From Gemmatimonadota bacterium (GTDB lineage Bacteria; Gemmatimonadota; Gemmatimonadetes; Gemmatimonadales; Gemmatimonadaceae), in the NCBI GenBank assembly GCA_028287225.1, contig JAQBPZ010000160.1:1-25551 (forward strand): a DNA stretch of 25,551 bases, given 5' to 3'. Each line of letters starts with the position of its first letter. Positions within the stretch are counted from its first letter, which is position 1. The notes under the pieces were generated by a model. That model was not told where the DNA came from, did not search any database, and saw nothing but the letters and a program-made list of their open reading frames with translations. This document shows positions 1-8,551 of this stretch, in pieces. The position numbers and the translations under genes are program-made.

Positions 1-2789
1 GCCACGTCGCTCAGCCAGAGCGCGGCCGCCGCGCCGAGCGCGGTCGCGAACAGCACGAGCACGCCGAGATCGCGGCGGCGGCGGTCGAGCTGCAGGTCGT
101 CCACGCGCGCGGGTGCGGCCACCACGAGCCCCGATCCGGCCAATGGCGGGAGGACGCGGTAGCCCATCATGCCGGTGGCGCCCGCGAGCCGTTCGGCCAT
201 CGTCGCGCTGACCTCCGCCGCCACGTTGAGCTGGAGCGCGACTTCCGGGCGCATGAGCGTCCCCATCGGCGCCAGCGCCGCGAACAGCGAGTCGCTCGCA
301 TCCACGAGCGCGCCGTTCTGGTAGAGCAGCAGCTTGGTGTCCAGGCGAATGCTCTCGCGCCGGATCCAGTCGGGCACCCCGCCCCCGGCGACCGCGCGCA
401 TCGTCTCGGTCACCAGCAGGCGTCGGGACGCCTGCGCGTCGTCGAACAGCTGCCGCCACGACCACACCGCGAACGCCGCCGCGGGAACCAGGAAGAAGAG
501 GAAGAGTCCCACCGAGAGGCGCGTCCGGTAGCTGCGCACGCGCCGTCGCCGCAGCCGCAGCCATCGCCCCGCGCGCCCGTCGGCGACCGCGCCGAGCAGG
601 CCCACGAAGGCCACCACCGCAAGATCGATGAGCACGAGCAGCCCGCCGCGCGGCACGAGGGTGTCCAGCCCGCGCAGGTCGACTTCCACGTGCACGCGTG
701 CCGGGCCGCCGGCCACCTGCACCGGCCAGTCGCCGTGCAGCTCCGTTCCCTCGCGCCGCCATGTGGACGCGCGCGCATCCGCGATCACCTGCGCGCTGTA
801 GGGCGGCTCCGTGCTCTCGGCCGGCGGGAGGCCGTACCAGCGCGCGTACGCATCGTTGCCGATCAGGCGGGTGCGCGGCGCCACGAGGATGGCGAGTGCG
901 CCCCCGTGCATCGGCACCGCCACCACGCGCACGCCGTACACCGCGGCGTGCGTCGTCGTCACCACGCGGCGCCCGCCGCTCGCCGCCGCTGCCGCCACCA
1001 TGCCCACCGTGTCGAAGGGCACCTCGAACGGGGCGGAGCCGAAGCTCGCGAGCAGGCAGCCGTGGTCCCACGAGGTGAGCGCCACGGGATAGCCGGACGA
1101 CGCCAGGTCGGAGGCCAGGTAGCGCTCGAGCAGTGCCTCCGGCGTGCGCGGCAGGCTGTCCCCGCGCAGGCTCTCCGCGAGCCGCGTCGCGAGGGTGGCC
1201 GCATACGTGTCCGGCGCATCGAGGCCGCGGACGTCGCGCTCGGCCAGCTCCACGCGTCCCCTGGAGGTGCGCCCCCACACCACCGTCGTGGCGGCGAGTC
1301 CGGCGACCATCGCCGCGCTCAGGATGGTGCGGCGCGAGGGACGCGCGAGCACCAGCGCGCCCACGGCCACCGTCCAGAGTGCACTGTACCACCCCGGCCA
1401 CTGGCCTGGCGCGTTCCACACGAGCGGCGCCGCGATGGCCGCGGCGAGCGCGAGCAGCGGTCCGATGTACACCGGCAGCCCCCGCCGGCCGCCGAGCGCG
1501 ACGCGGCCGGCCCAGCCGGCGAGCACCAGGAGCGCCGTGGTCGCGAGGCACAGGGGCACGTTCCAGATGAGCCAGAGCGCGCCCCCTGCTCCCTCGGCGG
1601 GCGGCGCGATGCCGCGCGACAGCGCGGCCACCATGAACGGGCCGGCCCCGATCGTGATCGCCGCCACCGCCACGGCGAGCGGGCGCGGAAGCCGGTCCCC
1701 CACGCGTCGCACCATGAGCAGGATGGCCAGGAGCAGCACCGCCGACGTGAGCGCCAGCGCTCCGGCGTTGGCCGTGAACGGGCCGCCGGCGGGCAGGAAG
1801 TAGACGGAGGCGTCGAACAGGCGCGAGCGCATGGAGAACTCGCTCAGCGGCACCTCTCCGATGCAGCGGAGCACCACGAGCGCACCCACGGTCACCCCGA
1901 TCGCGCCCGCCTCGCGCCGCGCGACGGCCACCAGGAATGCGATGAAGGCGAGCAGCAGGGCGACGCCGACCCGCACCTTGGCGCGCTCCAGGATGCGGAA
2001 CTTCACCTCGTCGGTGGACGTCATCCGCGGCCGCGCGACGAACAGCGGCCGCGCGCCGTCCACGTAGCGGATCGCGTCCGGGCTCAGGGTGTCCGTGGCG
2101 GGCGCGAAGTCGAACCCCTCCGTCACCTCGTCGCCCGGCAGGCGCTGGGCCAGGCCCTGGGTGAGGCGGCTGGCCGGCGAGGCCGCATACAGGAGCGACG
2201 CGGCCACCACGCGCGTTCCCGCGCTCTCGGCCGCGGCATACAGCGTGAGGCCGAACGGCGTCGCCGCCACCCCCGAGGGGCCCACGAGCGTGTGCGGATC
2301 CGCGTGGAGGGTGCCCGCCCACGAGACCAGCGTGTCCGCGCGCACCACGAGGATGGCCCGGCGCGCGTCGCCGCGGATCGCGCGGTCCAGCAGGTGCACC
2401 GCCGCCGCCGGATCCTCGGGAATGTGCAGCCCCTTCTGCGCCGCCTCGCGCAGGGCGGCCAGCTCGCCGTCCACCGCGTGCCGGAGCGCGTTCCGCTGGT
2501 CGGCGCCCCGCGTCGCGCGCACCGCGGCGGGATCGTGCACGAACTCGCCGAGGCGCATCTCCGCGCGACCCGCCGCGATGGCCACCGCGGCGAGCGACAC
2601 GACCGTCACGGCGAGCGGGGTGCGGAGCGTGGGCGCTGCCCAGCGAATCGCCACGCCGGCGACTGCGGTGGCGAGGATACCCCACACGAGATAAGCTACC
2701 CGGGGCTCGGCGAGCCATCCGCTCGCCAGCAGCAGCGCCGCGCCCGCGGTCGCGGGGGCAACGAGCCTGCGCGCAGCGCCGCGGGGCAT
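1..2789 (-). CDS. Large multi-pass membrane sensor protein, probable histidine kinase (N-terminal part, cut by window edge)
   Basis: An uninterrupted frame of 929 codons runs from the ATG at 2789 off the window start, so the C-terminus is missing. The ATG is preceded by GAGG (2800-2797) at suitable spacing; a GTG at 2801 is an alternative. I see three N-terminal membrane helices (about 9-27, 32-50, 59-76) and a soluble segment of about 190 residues (80-270). A cluster of hydrophobic helices follows (about 273-310, 340-360, 370-390, 404-430, 438-458, 469-482, 488-505), then an extracytoplasmic stretch (510-712). Two more helices (716-736 and 758-778), a second soluble loop (780-905) and a final helix (907-926) end at the edge. 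Helix, periplasmic loop, helix at the end is typical of the part just before HAMP and kinase domains, but no kinase motif lies inside the window, so that call is inferred. It diverges from the creatininase-family gene with only 25 bp between start codons. Confidence 0.7.
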   Translation of the reverse strand, partial: MPRGAARRLVAPATAGAALLLASGWLAEPRVAYLVWGILATAVAGVAIRWAAPTLRTPLAVTVVSLAAVAIAAGRAEMRLGEFVHDPAAVRATRGADQRNALRHAVDGELAALREAAQKGLHIPEDPAAAVHLLDRAIRGDARRAILVVRADTLVSWAGTLHADPHTLVGPSGVAATPFGLTLYAAAESAGTRVVAASLLYAASPASRLTQGLAQRLPGDEVTEGFDFAPATDTLSPDAIRYVDGARPLFVARPRMTSTDEVKFRILERAKVRVGVALLLAFIAFLVAVARREAGAIGVTVGALVVLRCIGEVPLSEFSMRSRLFDASVYFLPAGGPFTANAGALALTSAVLLLAILLMVRRVGDRLPRPLAVAVAAITIGAGPFMVAALSRGIAPPAEGAGGALWLIWNVPLCLATTALLVLAGWAGRVALGGRRGLPVYIGPLLALAAAIAAPLVWNAPGQWPGWYSALWTVAVGALVLARPSRRTILSAAMVAGLAATTVVWGRTSRGRVELAERDVRGLDAPDTYAATLATRLAESLRGDSLPRTPEALLERYLASDLASSGYPVALTSWDHGCLLASFGSAPFEVPFDTVGMVAAAAASGGRRVVTTTHAAVYGVRVVAVPMHGGALAILVAPRTRLIGNDAYARWYGLPPAESTEPPYSAQVIADARASTWRREGTELHGDWPVQVAGGPARVHVEVDLRGLDTLVPRGGLLVLIDLAVVAFVGLLGAVADGRAGRWLRLRRRRVRSYRTRLSVGLFLFFLVPAAAFAVWSWRQLFDDAQASRRLLVTETMRAVAGGGVPDWIRRESIRLDTKLLLYQNGALVDASDSLFAALAPMGTLMRPEVALQLNVAAEVSATMAERLAGATGMMGYRVLPPLAGSGLVVAAPARVDDLQLDRRRRDLGVLVLFATALGAAAALWLSDV

Positions 2790-2814
2790 CAGCCGCCTCA
2801 CGAGTGCGTCCAGA

Positions 2815-3561
2815 ATGACCTACCTTCCGCCGCCAACGGGCACGCCCTGCCGCATCAAGGAGATGCGCCCGGACGACGTCGCCGCGGCCATCGCGCGCGA
2901 CCCGCGGCTCATCATCCCCGTGGGCACCTGCGAGCAGCATGGGCGGCACATGCCCCTCGGCGCCGATACGCTCATCGTGGAGCACCTCGCCGACGACCTC
3001 TCGGCCGAATTCCAGCTGCTCCGGGCTCCCACGCTGGAGTACGGCGTGAACGTCGACACCGAGCGCGGCTTCGCCGGCAACGGGTCACTGCGCAAGAAGA
3101 CCCTGCACCGGATGCTCAACGATCTGCTCGACACATGGGAATCGACCGGGGTGAAGGAGTTCATCCTGCTCACGGCGCACGAGCACGACCCGCATCAGGA
3201 AGCGCTCGCCACCGTGATCACGCGTGCGGCCCGCGTGCGGGTCGTGGACATCTTCGCCGTGGACTTCCGCGAGCTGCTGGAGGGTCAATCCGAGCCGATG
3301 CACGGCGACGAGGTGGACACCTCGCTCCTCCTCTTCCTCGCGCCGCAGCTCGTCCGCATGGACCTGGCGGAAGACTATATGATGTCGCGTGACGAGCTCC
3401 GGCGGTACCGGCGGGGCTGGCTGAAGATCCCGGCGGGCAGCTCCGGCTCCATCGGACGCCCCTCCCTGGCGACCGCCGAGAAGGGCGCCGCCATCTATGA
3501 ACGGATCCGCACCAAGGTCCGGACCCGCGTCTTCGTGGCCCCCCTGCCGGACGACATGTAG
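2815..3561 (+). CDS. Creatininase-family amidohydrolase
   Basis: The 248-residue product has the length and motif order of the creatininase/MftE/ArfB family, metal-dependent hydrolases acting on small amides. The first metal motif PVGTCEQHGRHMPLGAD (35-51) supplies E40, H42 and D51. HGDEVDTS (163-170) matches the usual H-x-G-x-x-E-T-S motif, and GSIGRPSLAT (211-220) matches the G-x-x-G-x-P-x-x-A-T motif. Instead of the usual NGHGGN or NGHYEN, residues 120-125 read TAHEHD: the histidine (H122) is kept, but the position that is Glu in creatininase is His. The substrate cannot be read from the sequence and true creatininase activity is unlikely to be certain. The gene stands alone, diverging from the sensor gene. 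A small 5-bp hairpin (3585-3598) follows it but has no T-tract. Confidence 0.82.
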   Translation: MTYLPPPTGTPCRIKEMRPDDVAAAIARDPRLIIPVGTCEQHGRHMPLGADTLIVEHLADDLSAEFQLLRAPTLEYGVNVDTERGFAGNGSLRKKTLHRMLNDLLDTWESTGVKEFILLTAHEHDPHQEALATVITRAARVRVVDIFAVDFRELLEGQSEPMHGDEVDTSLLLFLAPQLVRMDLAEDYMMSRDELRRYRRGWLKIPAGSSGSIGRPSLATAEKGAAIYERIRTKVRTRVFVAPLPDDM

Positions 3562-3625
3562 GGGGCGGCGCGCGGGAGTTGTGACGCCGCCCACGGCGCC
3601 CTCGTGTGTGGTGTATGCGGAGTGG

Positions 3626-3653
3626 TGAAACCTCCGCCCGCCCGTCCCGTACG
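3626..3653 (+). promoter_or_regulatory. ECF-sigma-type promoter of the tolC export operon
   Basis: TGAAAC at 3626-3631 and CGTACG at 3648-3653 are separated by 16 bp, matching the known TGAAAC-N16-CGTA type of ECF sigma promoter. Predicted transcription starts near 3660, giving a leader of about 26 nt that contains AGGA (3673-3676) before the tolC ATG. The same core (GRAACC then CCGTAC) occurs upstream of the second permease pair and of the LiaF-like gene. The assignment is from motif and position only. Confidence 0.55.
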
Positions 3654-3685
3654 GGCCGGTGACTCATATCACAGGACCCCCCTCG

Positions 3686-5197
3686 ATGCGTACTCTGGTG
3701 CTCGCCGCGCTCGTCCTTGCTGCCGCCTCCCCAGCGGCCAGGGCACAGAACGGCACCCTCGTTCCCGTGGCCCCCGCGCCGGCCGCATCGGCCGCCGCCG
3801 GCGCTCCGCTGTCGCTGGAGGACGCCGTCACGACGGCCCGCCGCAACAACCCGGTCTTCCAGTCGCAGATGAACGCCCGGCGCACCGCCGACGCCTCCGT
3901 GCGCAGCGCCCGTGGCGCGTACCTGCCCTCGGCGGACGTCAGCTTCGGCGGCCGCTATCAGCAGGGGGGGCAGCAGTACTTCAACGGCGCCGCCCTCGGC
4001 GCCAACTCCGACGCGATCCAGGGGAGCTACGGCCTGAACCTGAACTACCGCGTCAACAGCGCCACGTTCGTGCAGCCCAAGGCCGCCATGGCGCAGCGCG
4101 AGGCGGTGGAGGCGGACATCACCGGCTCCGCCGAGCAGCTGCGCGCCGTCGTGACGCAGCAGTACCTGACCGTGCTCCAGGCGCAGGCGCGGTCCGCGCT
4201 GCAGGACACGCTGCTCATCACCGCGCAGACCCAGCTCGACCTCGCGAAGGCCAAGGTAGCGGTCGGCTCGGGCACCATCCTGGACATCCGCCGCGCGGAG
4301 GTCGCGCTCGGCCAGACGCAGGTGGCCCTGCTGCGCGCCCGCAACGACGTGCAGGTGGAGCGCGTCCGGCTCTTCCAGCAGATGGGCGTGGCGCAGGCGG
4401 GCCCGGTGCTGCTCACCACCGAGTTCCCCATCGTGGCCCCCACCGCTTCGCTGGATTCGCTCCTGGAGCTGGCGCGGCGGCAGAATCCCGCGGTGCTCGC
4501 GCTGCGCTCGCGCGAGCGGGCGGCGGAGCTCAACACCCGCGTGGCGAAGGCGCTCTACACGCCCACGCTCTCGCTGAGCACCGGCTTCGGGGGCACGTCG
4601 TACCAGTACACCGACGCGAACTACCTGGTGAGCCAGCAGCAGCTCGGACTCGCCCGCGCGCAGGCGGGCTGCTTCCAGCAGGATTCCCTCCGCGTCGCGG
4701 TGGGGCTCCCGAGCGCCAACTGCAACGGGCCGGCGTACACGCTGACCGCCGACCAGGCCGCGGCCATCCGGTCCACGAACGGCCAGTTCTTCAAGTACGC
4801 CAGGACCCCGTTCGGCCTGAGCGCGCAGCTCTCGCTGCCGGTGTTCGACAACTTCTCCCGCGAGGAGCGGGTGCAGCGCGCGCAGGTGGATCGCGAGGAT
4901 GCGGCCTTCAGCGTGCGCGCCAAGGATCTCGCGCTCGTCGCCGACGTCACCCAGGCGTACCTCACCCTGACGACCGCGGCGCAGACCGTGGCGCTCCAGG
5001 AGCAGAACGCCTCCAAGGCCAAGGAGGAAGTCGCCTTCGCCGAGGAGCGGTACCGGGTCGGCGCATCCACCTTCCTGGACGTCGTCACCTCGCGCGGCTC
5101 GTACGAGCAGGCGCTGATCGATCGCGTGAACGCCGTGTACGACTACCACAAGGCTTTCGCCGCGCTCGAGAACGCCGTCGGTCGCCCCCTCCGCTGA
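3686..5197 (+). CDS. TolC-family outer membrane efflux protein
   Basis: The 503-residue product is the outer-membrane channel of the export system encoded by the next genes. The ATG at 3686 opens a clear signal peptide (MRTLVLAALVLAAASPAARA, cleavage after residue 20) and has AGGA 9 bp upstream. A GTG at 3659 would add nine residues before the signal peptide and coincides with the predicted transcript start, so I reject it. Mature protein begins with the usual LSLEDAVTTARRNNP segment (OEP domain repeat 1), followed by long Ala/Gln-rich helices and a second repeat that ends near ENAVGRPL. An insertion around 310-365 carries the only two cysteines I noticed (C329 and C346), which could form a disulfide. 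The adaptor gene follows after 25 bp. Substrate unknown. Confidence 0.93.
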   Translation: MRTLVLAALVLAAASPAARAQNGTLVPVAPAPAASAAAGAPLSLEDAVTTARRNNPVFQSQMNARRTADASVRSARGAYLPSADVSFGGRYQQGGQQYFNGAALGANSDAIQGSYGLNLNYRVNSATFVQPKAAMAQREAVEADITGSAEQLRAVVTQQYLTVLQAQARSALQDTLLITAQTQLDLAKAKVAVGSGTILDIRRAEVALGQTQVALLRARNDVQVERVRLFQQMGVAQAGPVLLTTEFPIVAPTASLDSLLELARRQNPAVLALRSRERAAELNTRVAKALYTPTLSLSTGFGGTSYQYTDANYLVSQQQLGLARAQAGCFQQDSLRVAVGLPSANCNGPAYTLTADQAAAIRSTNGQFFKYARTPFGLSAQLSLPVFDNFSREERVQRAQVDREDAAFSVRAKDLALVADVTQAYLTLTTAAQTVALQEQNASKAKEEVAFAEERYRVGASTFLDVVTSRGSYEQALIDRVNAVYDYHKAFAALENAVGRPLR

Positions 5198-5222
5198 TCT
5201 CCACCCCACCGAGAGACATCAA

Positions 5223-6500
5223 ATGAGCAAGCGTGTGAAGCTGTCCGTGTTCGGCGGGGTGCTCCTCGTCCTCGCCCTGGTCGGCACCCTGACCGCGATG
5301 AAGGGACGCAACAAGGCCGTCGAAGTCCGAATCGAGTCCGTGCAGCCGCGCGACCTCGTCGCGTCGGTCACCGCGAGCGGCCAGGTCCGGCCGCAGATGA
5401 AGGTGGACCTGAGCTCCGACATCACCGGCAAGATCGTGCGGCTCTCCGTCAAGGAAGGCCAGATGGTCACCAAGGGCCAGTTCCTCCTCCAGATCGACGC
5501 GCAGCAGGCCGAAGCCAACGTCCAGCGCAACGACGCCGCGCTCGCCGCGGCGCGCGCGCAGCTGGCGCAGGCGCGCGCCAACTACCTCCAGGCGCAGAAG
5601 AGCTACGAGCGCTCGGCGGCGATCAAGAAGACCAACCCGCAGCTCATCTCGGACGAGCAGATGGAGCAGCTGCGCACCGCCGCCGACGTCTCCCGGGCAC
5701 AGGCGGAGGCCGCGGCGCACTCGGTGGACCAGAGCTCGGCCCTGCTGCGCGAGGCCCGCAGCTCGCTCGGCAAGACCACGATCTACGCGCCGATGTCGGG
5801 CCGCGTGACGCGGCTCAACGTGGAGAACGGCGAGACGGCCATCCAGGGCACGCTCAACAAGGATGCGGCCACGCTGCTCACCATCGCCGACATGTCCGTG
5901 CTCGAGACCAAGGTGAAGGTCGACGAGACCGACGTCGCCCGCATCGCCATCGGCGACTCGGCCGTCATCCAGATCGACGCCTTCCCCGACACGACCTTCC
6001 TGGGCCGCGTCACGAAGATCTCCAACAGCGCCGTGAAGACGGCGTCCGCGCAGTCCGCCGACCAGGCGGTGGACTACGAGGTCACCATCCAGCTGCTCAA
6101 CACGCCCACCGAGACGCGTCCCGACTTCTCCGCCACCGCCAAGATCATCACGGCGTCGGTGAAGCAGCGCCTCACCATCCCGATCATCGCGCTCACCGTG
6201 CGCGAGAACGAGGCGCTGACGGCCGGCGACACCGCGGTGGGCCTCGGCAAGGCCAAACCGAAGAAGGAAGTCGGCAAGAAGGACGTGGAGGGGGTGTTCG
6301 TGGTGGGCAAGGACAACAAGGTCTCCTTCCGTCCCGTGAAGGTCGGCATCGCCGGCGACAAGTACTTCGAGGTGCAGTCGGGCCTGAACGCGGGCGACCG
6401 CATCGTGGCCGGCACGTACCAGGCGATCCGCGAGCTGAAGGACGGCACGGTGGTCCGCGAGACGAAGGTGGACCCCAAGAAGCCGCAGGCCAAGACGTGA
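5223..6500 (+). CDS. Periplasmic adaptor (membrane fusion) protein, HlyD/MacA type
   Basis: The 425-residue protein would bridge the inner-membrane ABC transporter and TolC. It has an N-terminal membrane anchor (about 7-25) and a first lipoyl half (about 50-92, with SGQVRP and VKEGQMVTKGQFLLQID). An Ala/Gln-rich coiled-coil hairpin (about 93-180) and a second lipoyl half (TTIYAPMSGRVTRLNVENGE, 185-204) follow, then beta-barrel and membrane-proximal domains. A Lys-rich insert (about 335-350) interrupts the C-terminal part. The layout fits MacA more than RND adaptors, given the MacB-like genes that follow. GAGA precedes the ATG. Its stop codon overlaps the ATPase start by 4 bp (GTGA), implying translational coupling. 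Confidence 0.92.
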   Translation: MSKRVKLSVFGGVLLVLALVGTLTAMKGRNKAVEVRIESVQPRDLVASVTASGQVRPQMKVDLSSDITGKIVRLSVKEGQMVTKGQFLLQIDAQQAEANVQRNDAALAAARAQLAQARANYLQAQKSYERSAAIKKTNPQLISDEQMEQLRTAADVSRAQAEAAAHSVDQSSALLREARSSLGKTTIYAPMSGRVTRLNVENGETAIQGTLNKDAATLLTIADMSVLETKVKVDETDVARIAIGDSAVIQIDAFPDTTFLGRVTKISNSAVKTASAQSADQAVDYEVTIQLLNTPTETRPDFSATAKIITASVKQRLTIPIIALTVRENEALTAGDTAVGLGKAKPKKEVGKKDVEGVFVVGKDNKVSFRPVKVGIAGDKYFEVQSGLNAGDRIVAGTYQAIRELKDGTVVRETKVDPKKPQAKT

Positions 6501-7300
6501 GCCAGGACATCATCGAGGCCCCGCTCGGCGCCACCGCCGAGCGGCAGGCGGTGGTCCGTGCGACCGGGGGCGCCCCCGACAAGGACTGGGTCATCGTCAC
6601 CCGCGGGATCAAGCGCGAGTACGACATGGGCGGGGAGATCGTCCGGGCGCTGCGCGGCGTGGACCTCGCCATCCAGCGCAACGAGTACGTCGCCATCATG
6701 GGCCCGTCGGGCTCCGGCAAGTCGACCCTCATGAACGTGATCGGCTGCCTGGACACGCCGAACGACGGCGAGTACTGGCTCAACGGGACGCGCGTGTCCT
6801 CGATGAGCGAGGACGAGCTGGCGCGCGTGCGCAACAAGGAGATCGGCTTCGTCTTCCAGACCTTCAACCTGCTGCCCCGCGCCACGGCCCTGCACAACGT
6901 GGAGCTGCCGCTGGTGTATGCCGGCGTGTCCGGCGTGGAGCGGAAGCGCCGCGCGCGTGAAGCCCTGGAGCGGGTGCAGCTCGGCAGTCGCGTGGATCAC
7001 CGGCCGAACGAGCTGTCCGGCGGCCAGCGGCAGCGCGTCGCCATCGCGCGCGCGCTCGTGAACAACCCGTCCATCCTCCTGGCCGACGAGCCCACCGGCA
7101 ACCTGGACTCCACCACCTCCGAGGAGATCATGCGCGTGTTCGAGTCCCTCGCGAGCGAAGGGCAGACCGTGATCATGGTGACGCACGAGCCCGACATCGC
7201 GGCGCATGCGCGGCGCGTCGTGGTGCTGCGTGACGGCCTGGTGGCGAGCGACGAACGTCAGAGCGCGTTCATGGAGCAGCTGCGCCGCGGCGGCGTGTAA
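6497..7300 (+). CDS. ABC transporter ATP-binding protein, MacB/LolD type
   Basis: The 267-residue ATPase has all expected motifs: Walker A GPSGSGKS (69-76), Q-loop glutamine in VFQTFN (Q121), signature LSGGQ (173-177), Walker B ILLADE (193-198), D-loop NLDS and the switch histidine in VTHEP (H230). It belongs to the MacB/LolD/FtsE group that powers mechanotransmission-type exporters rather than classic transport cycles. Unlike E. coli MacB, the ATPase is not fused to the permease. It starts at a GTG inside the stop of the adaptor gene. It is the only ATPase in the operon yet is followed by four permease genes, so it probably serves both permease pairs. The N-terminal 30 residues before the domain are an extension without recognisable motifs. 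Confidence 0.95.
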   Translation: MSQDIIEAPLGATAERQAVVRATGGAPDKDWVIVTRGIKREYDMGGEIVRALRGVDLAIQRNEYVAIMGPSGSGKSTLMNVIGCLDTPNDGEYWLNGTRVSSMSEDELARVRNKEIGFVFQTFNLLPRATALHNVELPLVYAGVSGVERKRRAREALERVQLGSRVDHRPNELSGGQRQRVAIARALVNNPSILLADEPTGNLDSTTSEEIMRVFESLASEGQTVIMVTHEPDIAAHARRVVVLRDGLVASDERQSAFMEQLRRGGV

Positions 7301-7306
7301 ACCCTC

Positions 7307-8548
7307 GTGTCATTCATCGAAGCGATTCGACTCGCGCTCCAGCAGATCTGGGTGCAGAAGCTCAAGAGCTTCTTCACCCTGCTCGGCGTGATGATCGGGG
7401 TCACGTTCCTCATCGCGGTCGTCTCGATCGTCGGCGGGATGAGCAAGTACATGTCGGAGCAGCTCGTCGGGAAGGTCATCGCGATCAACTCGTTCGAGCT
7501 GCGCCGGACCCCCAAGATCAACTTCCACGGCGACGAGGAGACGCAGCGCGAGCTGCGCCGCCGGCCCGAGGTCAGGATCGAGGACATCGCGCCGGTCGTG
7601 GCCGCGCTGTCCCCCGGCACCCGCTGGGCGGCGTACGCGGCCAACGGCTTCAACGTGGAGTCCCGGTACGTGAACAAGCCGAAGCCGGCGTCCTTCTTCG
7701 GCGTGACCGACCAGTACTTCGAGATCAAGCGGATGGAGCCCGCCAAGGGCCGCCTGTTCGCGCCCCAGGAGTACGTGAACGCGGGCAACGTGATCGTGAT
7801 CGGCGACGAGATCGCGACCTACTACTTCCCCAGCGTCGATCCGATCGGACGCGAGCTCATCATCAAGGGGGCCCCCTATACCGTCGTGGGCGTGATGGAG
7901 AAGCAGGGCAGCGCCTTCGGCCGCTCGTTCGACCAGTTCGTGATGGCGCCGATGAACTCGCCGCTCGGCCGGCTCAAGACGCCGCACGGCGCCCTCAACT
8001 CCATCATGGTGCAGACGCCCAGCCGCGACGGCATGATCGCCGAGATGCAGGCCGTGCGCGAGGTCATGCGGACCCGCCGGCATCTCCGGCCGAGCCAGAA
8101 GGACAACTTCGAGCTGGAGACGTCCGAATCCGCGCTCGAGTTCTGGAACAAGATCAAGAGCTACCTCGTGGTCGCCGGCGTCGCCCTGCCCGCGATCGGG
8201 CTCGTGGTGGGCGCCATCGTCATCATGAACATCATGCTCGTGGCGGTCGCCGAGCGGACCCGCGAGATCGGGATCCGCAAGTCGCTCGGCGCGCGGCGGC
8301 GCGACATCATGAGCCAGTTCCTGGTGGAGAGCGCGACGCTCAGCACCGTGGGCGCCGCGCTCGGCGTCGCCACCGGCTTCGCGTTCGCGAAGCTGATCAG
8401 CATGGTCAGTCCGCTGCCCGCCGCGGTGGAGCTCTGGAGCGTGTTCCTCGGCGTCGGCATCGGCGCCGGGGTCGGCGTGATCGCCGGCGTGTATCCGGCG
8501 AGCCAGGCGTCACGTCTGGACCCCATCACCGCGCTTCGCGCCGAGTAG
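7307..8548 (+). CDS. MacB-like ABC permease p1 (first pair)
   Basis: The 413-residue protein has MacB/FtsX topology. One N-terminal helix (about 19-44, within LKSFFTLLGVMIG) is followed by a periplasmic MacB_PCD domain of about 240 residues. Three C-terminal helices follow (about 284-312, 335-355, 375-400), with the conserved cytoplasmic motif AERTREIGIRKSLGA between the first two. The start is a GTG 6 bp after the ATPase stop, without a strong Shine-Dalgarno site, consistent with coupled translation. It is closely similar to p3 (10092-11330), and the two genes share a 52-nt identical tract near their 5' ends. It probably forms a heterodimer with p2, whose gene follows after 3 bp. Confidence 0.92.
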   Translation: MSFIEAIRLALQQIWVQKLKSFFTLLGVMIGVTFLIAVVSIVGGMSKYMSEQLVGKVIAINSFELRRTPKINFHGDEETQRELRRRPEVRIEDIAPVVAALSPGTRWAAYAANGFNVESRYVNKPKPASFFGVTDQYFEIKRMEPAKGRLFAPQEYVNAGNVIVIGDEIATYYFPSVDPIGRELIIKGAPYTVVGVMEKQGSAFGRSFDQFVMAPMNSPLGRLKTPHGALNSIMVQTPSRDGMIAEMQAVREVMRTRRHLRPSQKDNFELETSESALEFWNKIKSYLVVAGVALPAIGLVVGAIVIMNIMLVAVAERTREIGIRKSLGARRRDIMSQFLVESATLSTVGAALGVATGFAFAKLISMVSPLPAAVELWSVFLGVGIGAGVGVIAGVYPASQASRLDPITALRAE

Positions 8549-8551
8549 CCG

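Noticed and set aside
690..3392. A 900-codon open frame on the plus strand
   Set aside because: It is Arg/His/Ala-rich with no family resemblance and lies opposite the sensor gene and over the creatininase gene; long antisense frames are expected at this G+C content.
3218..5209. A 663-codon minus-strand open frame opposite tolC
   Set aside because: Low-complexity composition, antisense to a clear TolC gene with signal peptide.
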